Below are positions 19,510 to 29,240 of a stretch of DNA of 64,000 nucleotides, piece after piece (within the stretch, counting starts at the first letter, position 1; each line of letters opens with the position of its first letter). This stretch comes from Mycolicibacterium senegalense. Lineage in GTDB: Bacteria; Actinomycetota; Actinomycetes; Mycobacteriales; Mycobacteriaceae. Where the stretch lies: the NCBI RefSeq assembly GCF_019645875.1, contig NZ_CP081000.1:2604001-2668000 (forward strand), in the 5' to 3' direction. Made by a program: the position numbers and the translations under genes. Below the pieces are notes generated by a model. It had not been told where the DNA came from, made no database searches, and saw nothing but the letters and a program-made list of their open reading frames with translations.

Positions 19510-20802
19510 GTGACTGCCGATCTGAGCAAAAGCTCCCGAGTGTCCCCGCCGGCCGCGCCGCTGACTGCGGCCGACATCGACGAGGCTGCCAAGCGAATTT
19601 CCGGGGTGGTCACCCGCAGCCCGCTGCAGTTCAACGAGCGTCTTTCTGAAGCGACCGGGGCCAACGTCTACCTCAAGCGCGAGGACCTGCAGGCCGTGCG
19701 GTCCTACAAGGTGCGTGGAGCCTTCAACCTGATGGCCCAGCTGTCGCCGGAAGAGTTGGCTGCCGGGGTGGTGTGCTCGTCGGCGGGCAATCACGCTCAG
19801 GGCTTCGCCATGGCATGCCGGTCGATGCGGATCCATGGACGCGTGTATGTGCCGGCCAAGACGCCCAAGCAGAAGCGGGACCGGATTCGGTACCACGGCC
19901 GGGAGTTCATCGAGTTGATCGCGGGCGGGTCGACCTACGACCTGGCCGCAGCCGCGGCACTCGAGGACGTCGCGCGCACCGGGGCCACGCTGGTGCCTCC
20001 CTATGACGACGTGCGCACGATGGCCGGCCAGGGCACCATCGCCGCTGAGATCCTCGAACAGCTCGACGAGGAGCCCGACCTGGTGATCGTCCCCGTCGGT
20101 GGCGGCGGCTGCATCGCCGGGATCACCACCTATCTGGCCGAGCGTGCCTCGGGAACGTCGGTTCTCGGTGTCGAGCCGGCCGGCGCGGCCTCGATGATCG
20201 CCGCTCTGGCCGCGGGTAAGCCTGTCACTCTCGACCATGTCGACCAGTTCGTCGACGGCGCGGCAGTGGCGCGCGCCGGGGCGCAGCCGTATGCCGCTTT
20301 GGCCGCCGCCGGTGACATGGTCGCCCTCACCGCGGTCGACGAGGGCGCGGTCTGTACCGCGATGCTCGACCTGTACCAGGACGACGGAATCATCGCCGAA
20401 CCCGCCGGTGCGCTGTCGGTGGCCGCGTTGCTGGAGGCCGACATCGAGCCCGGTTCCACCGTGGTCTGCCTGGTCTCCGGCGGCAACAACGATGTCTCCC
20501 GCTACAACGAGGTGGTCGAGCGGTCACTGGTGCACTTGGGCCTCAAGCATTACTTCCTGGTCGATTTTCCGCAGGAGCCCGGGGCGCTGCGCCGCTTCCT
20601 CGACGAGGTGCTCGGGCCTGGCGACGACATCACGTTGTTCGAGTACGTCAAGCGCAACAATCGGGAGACGGGCGAGGCGCTGTGCGGCGTCGAGTTGAGC
20701 GCGGCGACCGACCTAGACCCGTTACTGGCGCGGATGCAGGACTCCGATATCCACGTCGAACTGCTCGAGCCGGGGACGCCGACGTACCGGTACCTGACCT
20801 GA
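19510..20802 (+). CDS. ilvA: Threonine dehydratase, biosynthetic
   Basis: Deaminates threonine to 2-oxobutanoate, the first step toward isoleucine. There are 430 residues from a GTG. The PLP lysine is K67 in RSYKVRGAFN, and the phosphate-binding glycine loop is VGGGGCIAG. The C-terminal 100 residues (HYFLVDFPQEPGALRRFLDE) form a single ACT-like regulatory domain, shorter than the double domain of the E. coli enzyme. The 137 bases upstream contain no clear T-box or leader peptide. It is convergent with treZ, with 13 bases between stops. Confidence 0.95.
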   Translation: MTADLSKSSRVSPPAAPLTAADIDEAAKRISGVVTRSPLQFNERLSEATGANVYLKREDLQAVRSYKVRGAFNLMAQLSPEELAAGVVCSSAGNHAQGFAMACRSMRIHGRVYVPAKTPKQKRDRIRYHGREFIELIAGGSTYDLAAAAALEDVARTGATLVPPYDDVRTMAGQGTIAAEILEQLDEEPDLVIVPVGGGGCIAGITTYLAERASGTSVLGVEPAGAASMIAALAAGKPVTLDHVDQFVDGAAVARAGAQPYAALAAAGDMVALTAVDEGAVCTAMLDLYQDDGIIAEPAGALSVAALLEADIEPGSTVVCLVSGGNNDVSRYNEVVERSLVHLGLKHYFLVDFPQEPGALRRFLDEVLGPGDDITLFEYVKRNNRETGEALCGVELSAATDLDPLLARMQDSDIHVELLEPGTPTYRYLT

Positions 20803-20815
20803 GTGTGTGCCGCCG

Positions 20816-22540
20816 TCAGGCGCTGCGCAGGACGGCGAACGAGTGGCCCGTCAATGTGGTAGCGGTGGAACCGATCTCGGGCTCTGCCCAGGCCGTGACG
20901 AGGTCACCGGTCACCGGCACCGACACCGCGTCGGGGCCGAGGTTGCAGGCGATCGCCAGGGCGCCCCGGTGTAGGACGATCCAGCGCTGCTGTTCGTCGA
21001 AGTCGATCGACATGTGGTCCAGCCACGGATCGGCGAGGTCGGGTTCGGTGCGCCGCAACGCGATCAACTCCCGATAGGTTTGGTGCAGCCTCGCATGATC
21101 ACCGACGGTGGCCTCGCCCCAGTTCAACTTGGACCGGAGAAATGTCTCGGGATCCTGGGGATCCGGGATTTCGTCGGCATCCCAGCCGTGCTCGGCGAAC
21201 TCGGCCTTGCGGCCCTCGGCGGTAGCTCGGGCGAGTTCCGGTTCGGGATGTGAACTGAAGAATTGGAACGGTGACGAGGATCCCCACTCTTCGCCCATGA
21301 AAAGCATTGCTGTATAGGGGGATCCGAGTGCCAGCGCGGCCTTGACCGCTAGCTGGCCGAAGGACAGCAGCTGTGACGGCCGGTCGCCGACAGCACGGTT
21401 GCCCACCTGATCGTGGGTCAGGGTGTAGGCCAGTAGCCGAGTACCGGGAATGGTGGCGGTGTCCAGCGGACGGCCATGCCTGCGGTGGCGGAACGATGAG
21501 TAGGTGCCCGCGTGAAAGTACCCGTGCTTCAACGTCTGCGCCAACGTGGCCAGGGAGCCGAAATCGCCGTAATAGCCTTGCCGTTCCCCCGACACCGCAG
21601 AGTGGATCGCGTGGTGGATGTCGTCGTCCCACTGCGCTGTCAGGCCGTAGCCGCCACGATCGCGCGGGGTGATCAGCCGAGGGTCGTTCAGATCGCTCTC
21701 GGCGATCAGTGACAGCGGCCGGCCGAGTTCCTCGGCCAGGGCATCGGTATCGGCGGCCAGTTCTTCCAGCAGGTGGATGGCCGTGGTGTCCACCAATGCG
21801 TGCACAGCGTCCAAGCGCAGGCCGTCGGCGTGGAAGTCGCGCATCCAGCGCAGCGCGCAATCGATGATGTACCCGCGGACCTCGTCGGCGCCGGCGTCGG
21901 ACAAGTTGATCGAGCTGCCCCACGGGTTGTGGCCGGACGACAGGTACGGGCCGAACCGCGGAAGGTAGTTTCCCGACGGCCCGAGGTGATTGAACACCGC
22001 GTCGATCAGCACGCCGAGTCCACGGGCGTGGCAGGCATCGATGAGCCTGATCAGGCCGTCCGGCCCGCCGTAGGGCTCGTGCACCGCGTACCAGAGCACC
22101 CCGTCATACCCCCAGCCGTGCACGCCGTTGAAGGCATTGACCGGCATCAACTCCAGGAAATCGACGCCCAGATCCAGCAAGTGGTCGAGCTTTTCGATTA
22201 CGGCATCGAAAGTTCCCTCGGGAGTGAAGGTTCCGACGTGAAGTTCGTAGATCACCGCGCCGCTGATGGACCGGCCCGCCCAGCCGTCGTCGGTCCAGGC
22301 GCCGGGCGCGGGCTGCCACAGCTGCGAGCGCTCATGTACGCCGTCGGGTTGGCGCGCTGAACGAGGATCCGGCAACACGGTCGGATCATCGTCGAGCACG
22401 AACCCGTACCTGGCGTCAGCGCGGCAACGGACCTCGGCCCGCCACCAGCCGTCGTCGGCGCGCGTCATGTCGTGCAGTGTTCCGTCGACGTCCACCCGTA
22501 CCCGGTCGGGAGTCGGTGCCCACACGGCGAATTCAGTCAT
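20816..22540 (-). CDS. treZ: Malto-oligosyltrehalose trehalohydrolase
   Basis: Releases trehalose from the end of malto-oligosyltrehalose made by TreY. There are 574 residues. An N-terminal carbohydrate-binding beta domain (FAVWAPTPDRVRVDVDG) precedes the GH13 barrel, with LELMPVNAFNGVHGWGYDG, VLIDAVFNHLGP, GLRLDAVHAL (catalytic Asp) and LIAESDLND (catalytic Glu). It is the last gene of the acyltransferase-treX-treY-treZ unit; its ATG overlaps the treY stop by 8 bases, suggesting translational coupling. Confidence 0.95.
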   Translation of the reverse strand: MTEFAVWAPTPDRVRVDVDGTLHDMTRADDGWWRAEVRCRADARYGFVLDDDPTVLPDPRSARQPDGVHERSQLWQPAPGAWTDDGWAGRSISGAVIYELHVGTFTPEGTFDAVIEKLDHLLDLGVDFLELMPVNAFNGVHGWGYDGVLWYAVHEPYGGPDGLIRLIDACHARGLGVLIDAVFNHLGPSGNYLPRFGPYLSSGHNPWGSSINLSDAGADEVRGYIIDCALRWMRDFHADGLRLDAVHALVDTTAIHLLEELAADTDALAEELGRPLSLIAESDLNDPRLITPRDRGGYGLTAQWDDDIHHAIHSAVSGERQGYYGDFGSLATLAQTLKHGYFHAGTYSSFRHRRHGRPLDTATIPGTRLLAYTLTHDQVGNRAVGDRPSQLLSFGQLAVKAALALGSPYTAMLFMGEEWGSSSPFQFFSSHPEPELARATAEGRKAEFAEHGWDADEIPDPQDPETFLRSKLNWGEATVGDHARLHQTYRELIALRRTEPDLADPWLDHMSIDFDEQQRWIVLHRGALAIACNLGPDAVSVPVTGDLVTAWAEPEIGSTATTLTGHSFAVLRSA

Positions 22541-24800
22541 CGGTGCGCTCCAACAACGCTACCGGCGAATCGGCGAGCAGTTCGGTCAACGGCACCAGCC
22601 CCGTCCACCGGCGGCCGCTGAGCCGGTCCAGCCATCGACCTTCGGGTAGCGGCAATGCGGTGTCCTTCCAGCCGGTTTCTGCCAATGCGACGGTCCAGCG
22701 GCACGCGGCCACCACGACATCCCGACCGCGGATGAACGACACCAGATGTGGCGCAGCGCTTCCCGTGGCCGGAAGTGGGGTGTAGCTGCCGGTCAGAAAT
22801 GTCTGCGGCCGGGCCCGGCGCAGCGCCAGGGCGGCCATGGTCACCCTCAGCTTCTCGTCGCTGCCGCGCTCCATCGCGCTGCGCAGTGCCGCATAGTCGA
22901 CCGGGCGCCGGTTGTCCGGATCGACCAGGCTGTCCTCGGTCGTCTCGGTGCCCTGGTAGACGTCGGGGATGCCGGGTGCGGTCAGCTGGATGAGTTTCTG
23001 GCCCAGGCTGTCGTTGTGGGCGTGCACGTCGAGTCGGCTGACCAACGCCGTGAGTTCGGCCGCCACCGGCCCGTCGAGCACCCGGTCCAGCCAGGCGTGC
23101 ACCTCGTTCTCGAAATCCACGTCCGGGTCGTGCCAGGAGGTCCGGGTGGCGGCCTCCCGGATCGCCTTCTCGGCGTAGGCGTGCAACCGGCCGCGAAGCT
23201 CGTCGGTGACGGTGCCGTCGACCGGCCAGACGCCGAAGATGTTCTGCCACAAGAACAGTGCTGTGCCGTGGTCCGGGGGAGTAGACGATTCCGTCCACCG
23301 CTCGACCGACTCTGCCCATGTCTCCGGCACCTGGGTCAGCAGGCCGATACGGGCACGGACGTCTTCGCCCCGCTTGGTGTCATGGGTGGACAGCGTGGTC
23401 ATCGCCGCGGGCCAGACGCGTATGCGCGTCGTCGCCCGCTGGTGGAACTCCGCGGTCGATACCCCGAACAACTCGGGTGCGCCGCCGACTTCGTTGAGCG
23501 AGACCAGTCGGGCGTCACGGTAGAACAGACAGTCCTCGACCGCCTTGGCGGTCGCCGCGCCGCACAACTGGTTGAACCGCGTCACCGTCTCGGTACTGAC
23601 CGACAGGGCCACTGCGACGGTGGCCAGGGCATTGGTGAGTTCCGGTGTGGCAGAGGATGTCTCATGCATCGCCATCGGCAGGATCGCATCGAGCGCCGGA
23701 TAGTCGGTTCGGTATACCCCGATCCTGCTGATCAGCGCCGCGACGGCGGCAGGAAGATGAGGGTCGGACTGCGCGGTCGCTGTTGTGATGACCCGGCACA
23801 GCCGGCCCAGTTCGCTGGCCAGGGTATCGGTGACGGCGGTGGCTTTGAGTCTGTGCTCGGCCTGAAGATCTCGTGGTCCGCTCACCGCGGTGAGCGAGGC
23901 TTCGGCGGACGGCGCGATGAACAGGCCGCCGATCTCGCGCAGCGCATCGTATCCGGTGGTGCCGTCGACCGGCAGGGACGCATCCAGGCTCTCGTCGGGG
24001 GCCAGGATCTTCTCGACCACGATCCAGGCATCGGGACCGGTGAGCTCGCGTAACCATCGCAGATAGCCCGCCGGGTCGGACAACCCGTCGGGATGGTCGA
24101 CGCGTAGACCGTCCACCAGCCCCTCGTCGAACCAGCGTTTGATCTCCACGTGGCTCGCGTCGAAAACGGCTCGGTCTTCCTGCCGCAGTGCCGCCAGAGA
24201 CGTGATCGAGAAGAAGCGTCGGTAGCCGCAGATCCCGGTGCGCCAACCGGTCAGCCGGTAGTGCTGTCGCTCGTGCACCGCGCTGCCGGTGCCGTTGCCG
24301 GTTCCGGGTGCGATAGGGAAAACCAGATCCCCCAGTCGCAATCGGTCCCCGTCGACCATCAGATCGTTCACGTCGTCGGGGGTACCCAGGACCGGCAGCA
24401 CGATCCGGCCGTTGTCGAGATCCCAGTCGATGTCGAAGAAGTCGGCGTACGCCGAATCTCGGCCGTGTCGCAGTAGATCCCACCACCATCGGTTCTGCTC
24501 TGGATCGGCCACGCCGACATGGTTGGGCACGATGTCCACGATCAGGCCCATGCCGCGGGACCGGGCAGCCTCGGACAGTCGTCTGAGACCGTCCGGGCCG
24601 CCGAGGGCGGCCGAGACAGTGGTGGGATCGGTGACGTCGTATCCGTGCGTGGACCCCTGCGCGGCGGTCAGGATGGGTGACAGATACAGATGCGAGACGC
24701 CCAACCGGTCGAGGTAGTCGAGCAGATTCACCGCGTCGTCGAATGTGCAGCAGTCCGCCCGCATCTGGAGTCGGTACGTGGACAGGACCGGGCGGGGCAT
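22533..24800 (-). CDS. treY: Malto-oligosyltrehalose synthase
   Basis: Converts the reducing-end alpha-1,4 bond of glucans into an alpha-1,1 trehalose bond. The ATG at 24800 (MPRPVLSTYRLQMRAD) gives 755 residues; a much longer open frame upstream lies inside treX and is not used. Motifs are VSHLYLSPILTAAQGSTHGYD, LIVDIVPNHVG, GLRVDHPDGLSDP (catalytic Asp) and IVVEKILAPDE (catalytic Glu). The start is one base after the treX stop, so the two genes are closely coupled. Confidence 0.95.
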   Translation of the reverse strand: MPRPVLSTYRLQMRADCCTFDDAVNLLDYLDRLGVSHLYLSPILTAAQGSTHGYDVTDPTTVSAALGGPDGLRRLSEAARSRGMGLIVDIVPNHVGVADPEQNRWWWDLLRHGRDSAYADFFDIDWDLDNGRIVLPVLGTPDDVNDLMVDGDRLRLGDLVFPIAPGTGNGTGSAVHERQHYRLTGWRTGICGYRRFFSITSLAALRQEDRAVFDASHVEIKRWFDEGLVDGLRVDHPDGLSDPAGYLRWLRELTGPDAWIVVEKILAPDESLDASLPVDGTTGYDALREIGGLFIAPSAEASLTAVSGPRDLQAEHRLKATAVTDTLASELGRLCRVITTATAQSDPHLPAAVAALISRIGVYRTDYPALDAILPMAMHETSSATPELTNALATVAVALSVSTETVTRFNQLCGAATAKAVEDCLFYRDARLVSLNEVGGAPELFGVSTAEFHQRATTRIRVWPAAMTTLSTHDTKRGEDVRARIGLLTQVPETWAESVERWTESSTPPDHGTALFLWQNIFGVWPVDGTVTDELRGRLHAYAEKAIREAATRTSWHDPDVDFENEVHAWLDRVLDGPVAAELTALVSRLDVHAHNDSLGQKLIQLTAPGIPDVYQGTETTEDSLVDPDNRRPVDYAALRSAMERGSDEKLRVTMAALALRRARPQTFLTGSYTPLPATGSAAPHLVSFIRGRDVVVAACRWTVALAETGWKDTALPLPEGRWLDRLSGRRWTGLVPLTELLADSPVALLERTDD

Positions 24801-24801
24801 C

Positions 24802-26967
24802 TCAGGCCGTCTTGCGTAGTACGAGTAGTGAGCGGGCTTGCAGCGAGACCTTTTCGCCGGCGGCCACGACCAAATCGGAATCACCCGTGGGGCTGGCGGT
24901 ATCGAGGTCGCCGGTCCACTCGGCGGCGTAGTCGCCGTTCGGGGTGACGAAGTCCTGGTCGTGGTCGTTGGCGTTGAAGCACAGCAGGAAGGTGTCGTCG
25001 ACGACGCGTTCGCCACGGGAGTTGGGTTCCGGAATGGACTCGCCGTTGAGGAACACCGCGACACAGGTACCGAGCCCGGTGCCCCAGTCTTCCGGTGTCA
25101 TCTCCGTGCCCGCCGGAGTCAGCCAGGCGATGTCACGAACCTGGTCGCCGCTGCGAATCGGTTTTCCCTCGAAGAACCGGCGGCGCCGAAATGCGGGGTG
25201 GCGCTTGCGGAAAGCCAGCACCTTGCGGGTGAACTCCAGGTGATCGGCGTTGCTGTCGAGCAGCGACCAGTCCATCCAGGACAATTCGGAGTCCTGGCAG
25301 TACACGTTGTTGTTGCCCAATTGGGTTCGGCCGATCTCGTCGCCGTGGGCGATCATCGGAGTGCCCTGCGACAGCATCAATGTCCCCATGATGTTCCGCA
25401 TCTGCTTGGCGCGCAGCGCCAAGATGTCGGGATCGTCGGTCGGCCCTTCGACACCGCAGTTCCAGGAACGGTTGTGGCTTTCGCCGTCGCGGTTGTCCTC
25501 ACCGTTGGCCTCGTTGTGCTTCTCGTTGTACGAGACCAGGTCGTTGAGGGTGAAGCCGTCGTGACACGTGACGAAGTTGATGCTCGCGCTGGGGCGCCGG
25601 CCGGTGGCCTCATACAAGTCCGAGGATCCGGTCAGCCGGGAGGCGAACTCGCCCAGGGTCGCGGGCTCGCCCCGCCAGTAATCGCGCACAGTATCGCGAT
25701 ACTTCCCGTTCCATTCGGTCCACAAACCTGGGAAGTTGCCGACCTGGTAGCCGCCCTCGCCGATATCCCAGGGTTCGGCGATCAGTTTCACCTGGCTGAC
25801 CACCGGATCCTGCTGAACCAGATCGAAGAATGCCGAAAGCCGGTCGACGTCATAGAATTCGCGCGCCAGGGTCGAGGCGAGGTCGAACCGGAACCCGTCG
25901 ACGTGCATTTCCAGCACCCAGTACCGCAGCGAGTCCATGATCAGTTGCAGGGTGTGCGGGTGCCGGGCATTGAGGCTGTTGCCCGTTCCGGTGAAATCCT
26001 TGTAGTACTCGGGTTGCCCATCGAGCAGCCGGTAGTAGGCGGCGTTGTCGATGCCGCGGAAGTTGATGGTCGGACCGAGGTGGTTGCCTTCGGCGGTGTG
26101 GTTGTAGACCACGTCGAGAATCACTTCGATGCCGGCGTCGTGAAATGCCTTGACCATGGTCTTGAACTCGGCCACCGCACCGCCGGCGTGCCGGGTGGCC
26201 GCGTACTGGAAGTGCGGGGCGAAGAAGCCGACGGTGTTGTAGCCCCAATAGTTTCGCAGCCCGAGGTCCAGCAGGCGGTGATCGTGCATGAACTGGTGCA
26301 CGGGCATGAGCTCGATCGCGGTGATGTTCAGCGACTGGAGATATTCGATGACCACGGGGTGGCTCAGTCCCGCGTAGGTGCCCCGGAGTTCCTCGGGGAT
26401 GCCCGGGTGGGTCTGGGTCATCCCTTTGACGTGTGCCTCGTAGATCACGGTGTCGTGATAGGCGGTCTTGGGCGCGCGGTCCGAGCCCCATTGGAAGAAC
26501 GGATTGATCACCACGCTGGTCATGGTGTGGCCCAGGGAGTCGATGTGGGGCGGCTTTCCGGTCCCGGGTGGCTCGGCCGTCAGATCGTAGGAGAACAGCG
26601 CCTGGCTGAATTCGAAGTCGCCGTGGAACGACTTGCCGTAGGGGTCGAGCAGCAGCTTGCTCGGGTCACAGCGATGTCCGTTGGTGGGGTCCCAGGGGCC
26701 GTGCACGCGATAGCCGTATCGCTGGCCCGGCGTGACGGTCGGCAGGTACGCATGCCAGACGTAGCCGTCGACCTCTTCGAGATTGATCCGGTGCTCGGTG
26801 CCGTCCTTGGCGATCAGGCACAGTTCGACGCGTTCGGCGACTTCGGAGAACAACGAGAAGTTGGTGCCCGCACCGTCGTAGGTTGCGCCCAGCGGGTAGG
26901 CCTCGCCGGGCCAGACAGTCGACATCGGCGTGGGAGCGGAGGATGGCGGTACTGCGGAGGGCGTCAT
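24802..26967 (-). CDS. treX: Glycogen debranching enzyme (isoamylase type)
   Basis: Cleaves alpha-1,6 branches of glycogen to supply linear glucan to TreY and TreZ. There are 721 residues from the ATG at 26967; MSTVWPGEAYPLGATYDG at 26925 is an alternative start. The N-terminal CBM48-like domain (NFSLFSEVAERVELCLI) precedes the GH13 barrel with ELMPVHQFMHD, VILDVVYNHTAEGN, GFRFDLASTLA (catalytic Asp) and LIAEPWDIG (catalytic Glu), and a C-terminal beta domain. It begins 4 bases after the acyltransferase stop. Confidence 0.95.
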   Translation of the reverse strand: MTPSAVPPSSAPTPMSTVWPGEAYPLGATYDGAGTNFSLFSEVAERVELCLIAKDGTEHRINLEEVDGYVWHAYLPTVTPGQRYGYRVHGPWDPTNGHRCDPSKLLLDPYGKSFHGDFEFSQALFSYDLTAEPPGTGKPPHIDSLGHTMTSVVINPFFQWGSDRAPKTAYHDTVIYEAHVKGMTQTHPGIPEELRGTYAGLSHPVVIEYLQSLNITAIELMPVHQFMHDHRLLDLGLRNYWGYNTVGFFAPHFQYAATRHAGGAVAEFKTMVKAFHDAGIEVILDVVYNHTAEGNHLGPTINFRGIDNAAYYRLLDGQPEYYKDFTGTGNSLNARHPHTLQLIMDSLRYWVLEMHVDGFRFDLASTLAREFYDVDRLSAFFDLVQQDPVVSQVKLIAEPWDIGEGGYQVGNFPGLWTEWNGKYRDTVRDYWRGEPATLGEFASRLTGSSDLYEATGRRPSASINFVTCHDGFTLNDLVSYNEKHNEANGEDNRDGESHNRSWNCGVEGPTDDPDILALRAKQMRNIMGTLMLSQGTPMIAHGDEIGRTQLGNNNVYCQDSELSWMDWSLLDSNADHLEFTRKVLAFRKRHPAFRRRRFFEGKPIRSGDQVRDIAWLTPAGTEMTPEDWGTGLGTCVAVFLNGESIPEPNSRGERVVDDTFLLCFNANDHDQDFVTPNGDYAAEWTGDLDTASPTGDSDLVVAAGEKVSLQARSLLVLRKTA

Positions 26968-26971
26968 GGCC

Positions 26972-29149
26972 TCACCACCAACCGGTGGCCGCCGCCATCT
27001 GACGGCCCAGTTCGCCCGTCATCGTGCGCATGTACGTCGTCGAGATGTGGTGAGAGTCGTGATAGATCAACACATTTCCCTCCACCGCGCGGCAATAGTC
27101 CTCACGGCACACCGCATCGCTCATGTCCAGTGGCTTGAGCAGGGGGAACCTTCCGACGAAATCCAGTGTGGGGTTGTGGTCGGAGAGTACCTTGGACCGG
27201 TCGATGCCGCACGAGATGGAATCACCGCCGTTGGCCAGGCAGTCATAGGGGAAGTACGGCTGGCCATTTCGGGTGAGCCATGGGGTGTCACGCATGGCGA
27301 GGACCGGAATGTTGTTCTCGGAGAGGGTTTCCCATATGCCGATGTAGGTGCCGGGCATGACATCGCCATCTTTGATGTTCCACGGCCGCGTCGAAGTGGT
27401 GAACACGTATTCGGGTCGATCGGCGATGAGCTTGGCCATCACCTTCTCGTTCCATTCATGGCATTTCGGGTACGGGCGGTTGTCGCCCATCACCAGGGGG
27501 GTTTCCTCGGTGGTCAGCGGGCAACCCATCTTCAGGTAGGTGACCACTTTGAAATTGTGCAGACGCCCCAGCAGGTCGAGCGCGGTGATCCAGTGCTCGG
27601 CGTGCGACCCACCTGCCACCGCGATGGTGCGGGCCGCGTCTTTGTCGCCGTATGTGCAGTTGATGACATCGGTATTGCCGAAATCGCTGATGCAGCCGTC
27701 GGTCGTCGAGGCGGGCAGATCGTCCTTGGCCTCGAGGACGGTCGGCCGCATCGGCAGCTTGGGTACCCGCGTGTGATTGATCAGGGCGCGGGCGCCCGGA
27801 TAGTCCCGAGCCGACAGCCCTGACAACTCCTTGCCGTTGGCCCGCTGCACGGTGACGTGTTCACGCCAGGTGAACGAGGTGGCGGTCAGCGCGACACCGA
27901 GCAGCCCCACGATGGAGCCCAGTACGATCGTCGGCCGGCGCAGGCGGACCCGCAGCGGCACGGCCGGCAGGGCGGCAGTCTGTGTGGTGTCCTTGGGCTT
28001 CTGCGAGCGCAGCGGTTCCTCGATGTAGCGCGTGGTCAGCCAGGCCAGAACACCCGAGATCAGCAGAATGATCGTGCCGTCGAGAAAGTTGGCGTGGGCA
28101 TGGCCGGAGTAGGACAGCCAGAAGATCAGTAACGGCCAGTGCCAGAGATAGAGCGAGTAGGCCATCGATCCCAGCGACACGAACGGTTTTGTCGCCAGCA
28201 TCCGGTTGGGCGCGGGCAACCGTTGGCCCGCGCTCGGATCGTCGACCCGGTTGGCCGCGGTCAGGATGAAGATGACGGTGGCACCGACCGGTACCAGCGT
28301 CCACGGTCCGGGGAATTCCTTGACTCCGTCGAGCCACCAGCCGCACGACAGGATCGCGGCCAGTGAGACGGTGGCCAGCAGGGTGCGCAGCCACATCGGC
28401 CACCGCACCGCGGGGACCAGCGCCCCGGCCAGGGCTCCGATCAGCAGCTCCCAGCCGCGGGCAAAGCTGTTGTAGTAGGCGGTGGCCTGATCGGTGTTGT
28501 GCGCGATGATCGCGTAGACGAAGGAGGCGATGGTCAGCGCGCTCAGTAAGACGATGAATGCGGTGCGCAGGTGCCGCCCGAACAACCGGCGGCCGAGGAA
28601 GGCGAACCCGGAGATCAGCAGCAGGAACGCCAGGTAGAACTGCCCCTGGACGGACATCGACCAGATGTGTTGCAGCGGACTGACCGCCTCACCGGCGCGG
28701 AGGTAGTTCGCGGCGGTGTTGGCCAGCTCCCAGTTCTGGTAGTAGCCCAGGCTTGCCAGACTTTGGTCAGCAAACGTTTCCCAGCGCGTCTCGGGCTGCA
28801 CGAGGATGGTGAGCACCGCAGCCGCGGCAAGCACAACGACCAGTGCGGGAAGCAGCCGGCGAATCAACCGGACGGTTTCGGGAAGGGGTCGCAGCGGCGT
28901 CGCCGGGTCGAGCGCCAAGCGCAGGATCTTGCCACCGAAGAAGAATCCGGACAGCGCCAGAAACACATCGACACCACCGGAAACCCGGCCGAACCAGATG
29001 TGGAACATCGCCACCAGGGCGATCGCGATGCCGCGCAGTCCGTCCAGATCGTGGCGGTAGAAACCCGATGCGCGGGTACCCATGACGGCGCGTGGAACGG
29101 CACCGGATTCGGCGCCGGGCTCCGTCCGGGGGGCGTCAAGGGTTTTCAT
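26972..29149 (-). CDS. Membrane acyltransferase with SGNH domain (OafA type)
   Basis: From the ATG at 29149 ([12 protein letters not shown]) the protein has 725 residues. The acyltransferase-3 part carries [21 protein letters not shown], with the usual catalytic His region, and ten or so membrane helices up to about residue 400. The C-terminal extracellular SGNH-hydrolase-like domain has [10 protein letters not shown] for the nucleophile block and YHDSHHIST for the Asp-His block. Such fused enzymes O-acylate sugars of the cell wall or glycolipids. It directly precedes treX, so it may act on a trehalose- or glucan-linked product; the substrate is not known. It is divergent from bioA. Confidence 0.88.
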   Translation of the reverse strand: MKTLDAPRTEPGAESGAVPRAVMGTRASGFYRHDLDGLRGIAIALVAMFHIWFGRVSGGVDVFLALSGFFFGGKILRLALDPATPLRPLPETVRLIRRLLPALVVVLAAAAVLTILVQPETRWETFADQSLASLGYYQNWELANTAANYLRAGEAVSPLQHIWSMSVQGQFYLAFLLLISGFAFLGRRLFGRHLRTAFIVLLSALTIASFVYAIIAHNTDQATAYYNSFARGWELLIGALAGALVPAVRWPMWLRTLLATVSLAAILSCGWWLDGVKEFPGPWTLVPVGATVIFILTAANRVDDPSAGQRLPAPNRMLATKPFVSLGSMAYSLYLWHWPLLIFWLSYSGHAHANFLDGTIILLISGVLAWLTTRYIEEPLRSQKPKDTTQTAALPAVPLRVRLRRPTIVLGSIVGLLGVALTATSFTWREHVTVQRANGKELSGLSARDYPGARALINHTRVPKLPMRPTVLEAKDDLPASTTDGCISDFGNTDVINCTYGDKDAARTIAVAGGSHAEHWITALDLLGRLHNFKVVTYLKMGCPLTTEETPLVMGDNRPYPKCHEWNEKVMAKLIADRPEYVFTTSTRPWNIKDGDVMPGTYIGIWETLSENNIPVLAMRDTPWLTRNGQPYFPYDCLANGGDSISCGIDRSKVLSDHNPTLDFVGRFPLLKPLDMSDAVCREDYCRAVEGNVLIYHDSHHISTTYMRTMTGELGRQMAAATGWW

Positions 29150-29204
29150 GGTCGAGGCCAATTTACCTAACAACGGTCTGCCGCTCATATTTCGGATGCG
29201 TGCG

Positions 29205-29217
29205 TCACAGTCTGTGA
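29205..29217. promoter_or_regulatory. Odd palindrome upstream of bioA
   Basis: TCACAG-T-CTGTGA is a perfect 6-1-6 palindrome, 10 bases before a TAGGCT (29227-29232) that fits a leaderless bioA promoter. It is unlike the BioQ box and could be another operator. Evidence is limited to symmetry and position. Confidence 0.35.
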
Positions 29218-29240
29218 GCAAAGGGCTAGGCTGCCCGACT

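Noticed and set aside
19502..19511. TTGAACGGTG at the ilvA start resembling half a BioQ box
   Set aside because: The other half (TTCA) is missing; the next bases are the ilvA coding start, so the match is by chance.
24838..27138. A 766-residue plus-strand open frame opposite treX
   Set aside because: Shadow frame; treX has all GH13 motifs.
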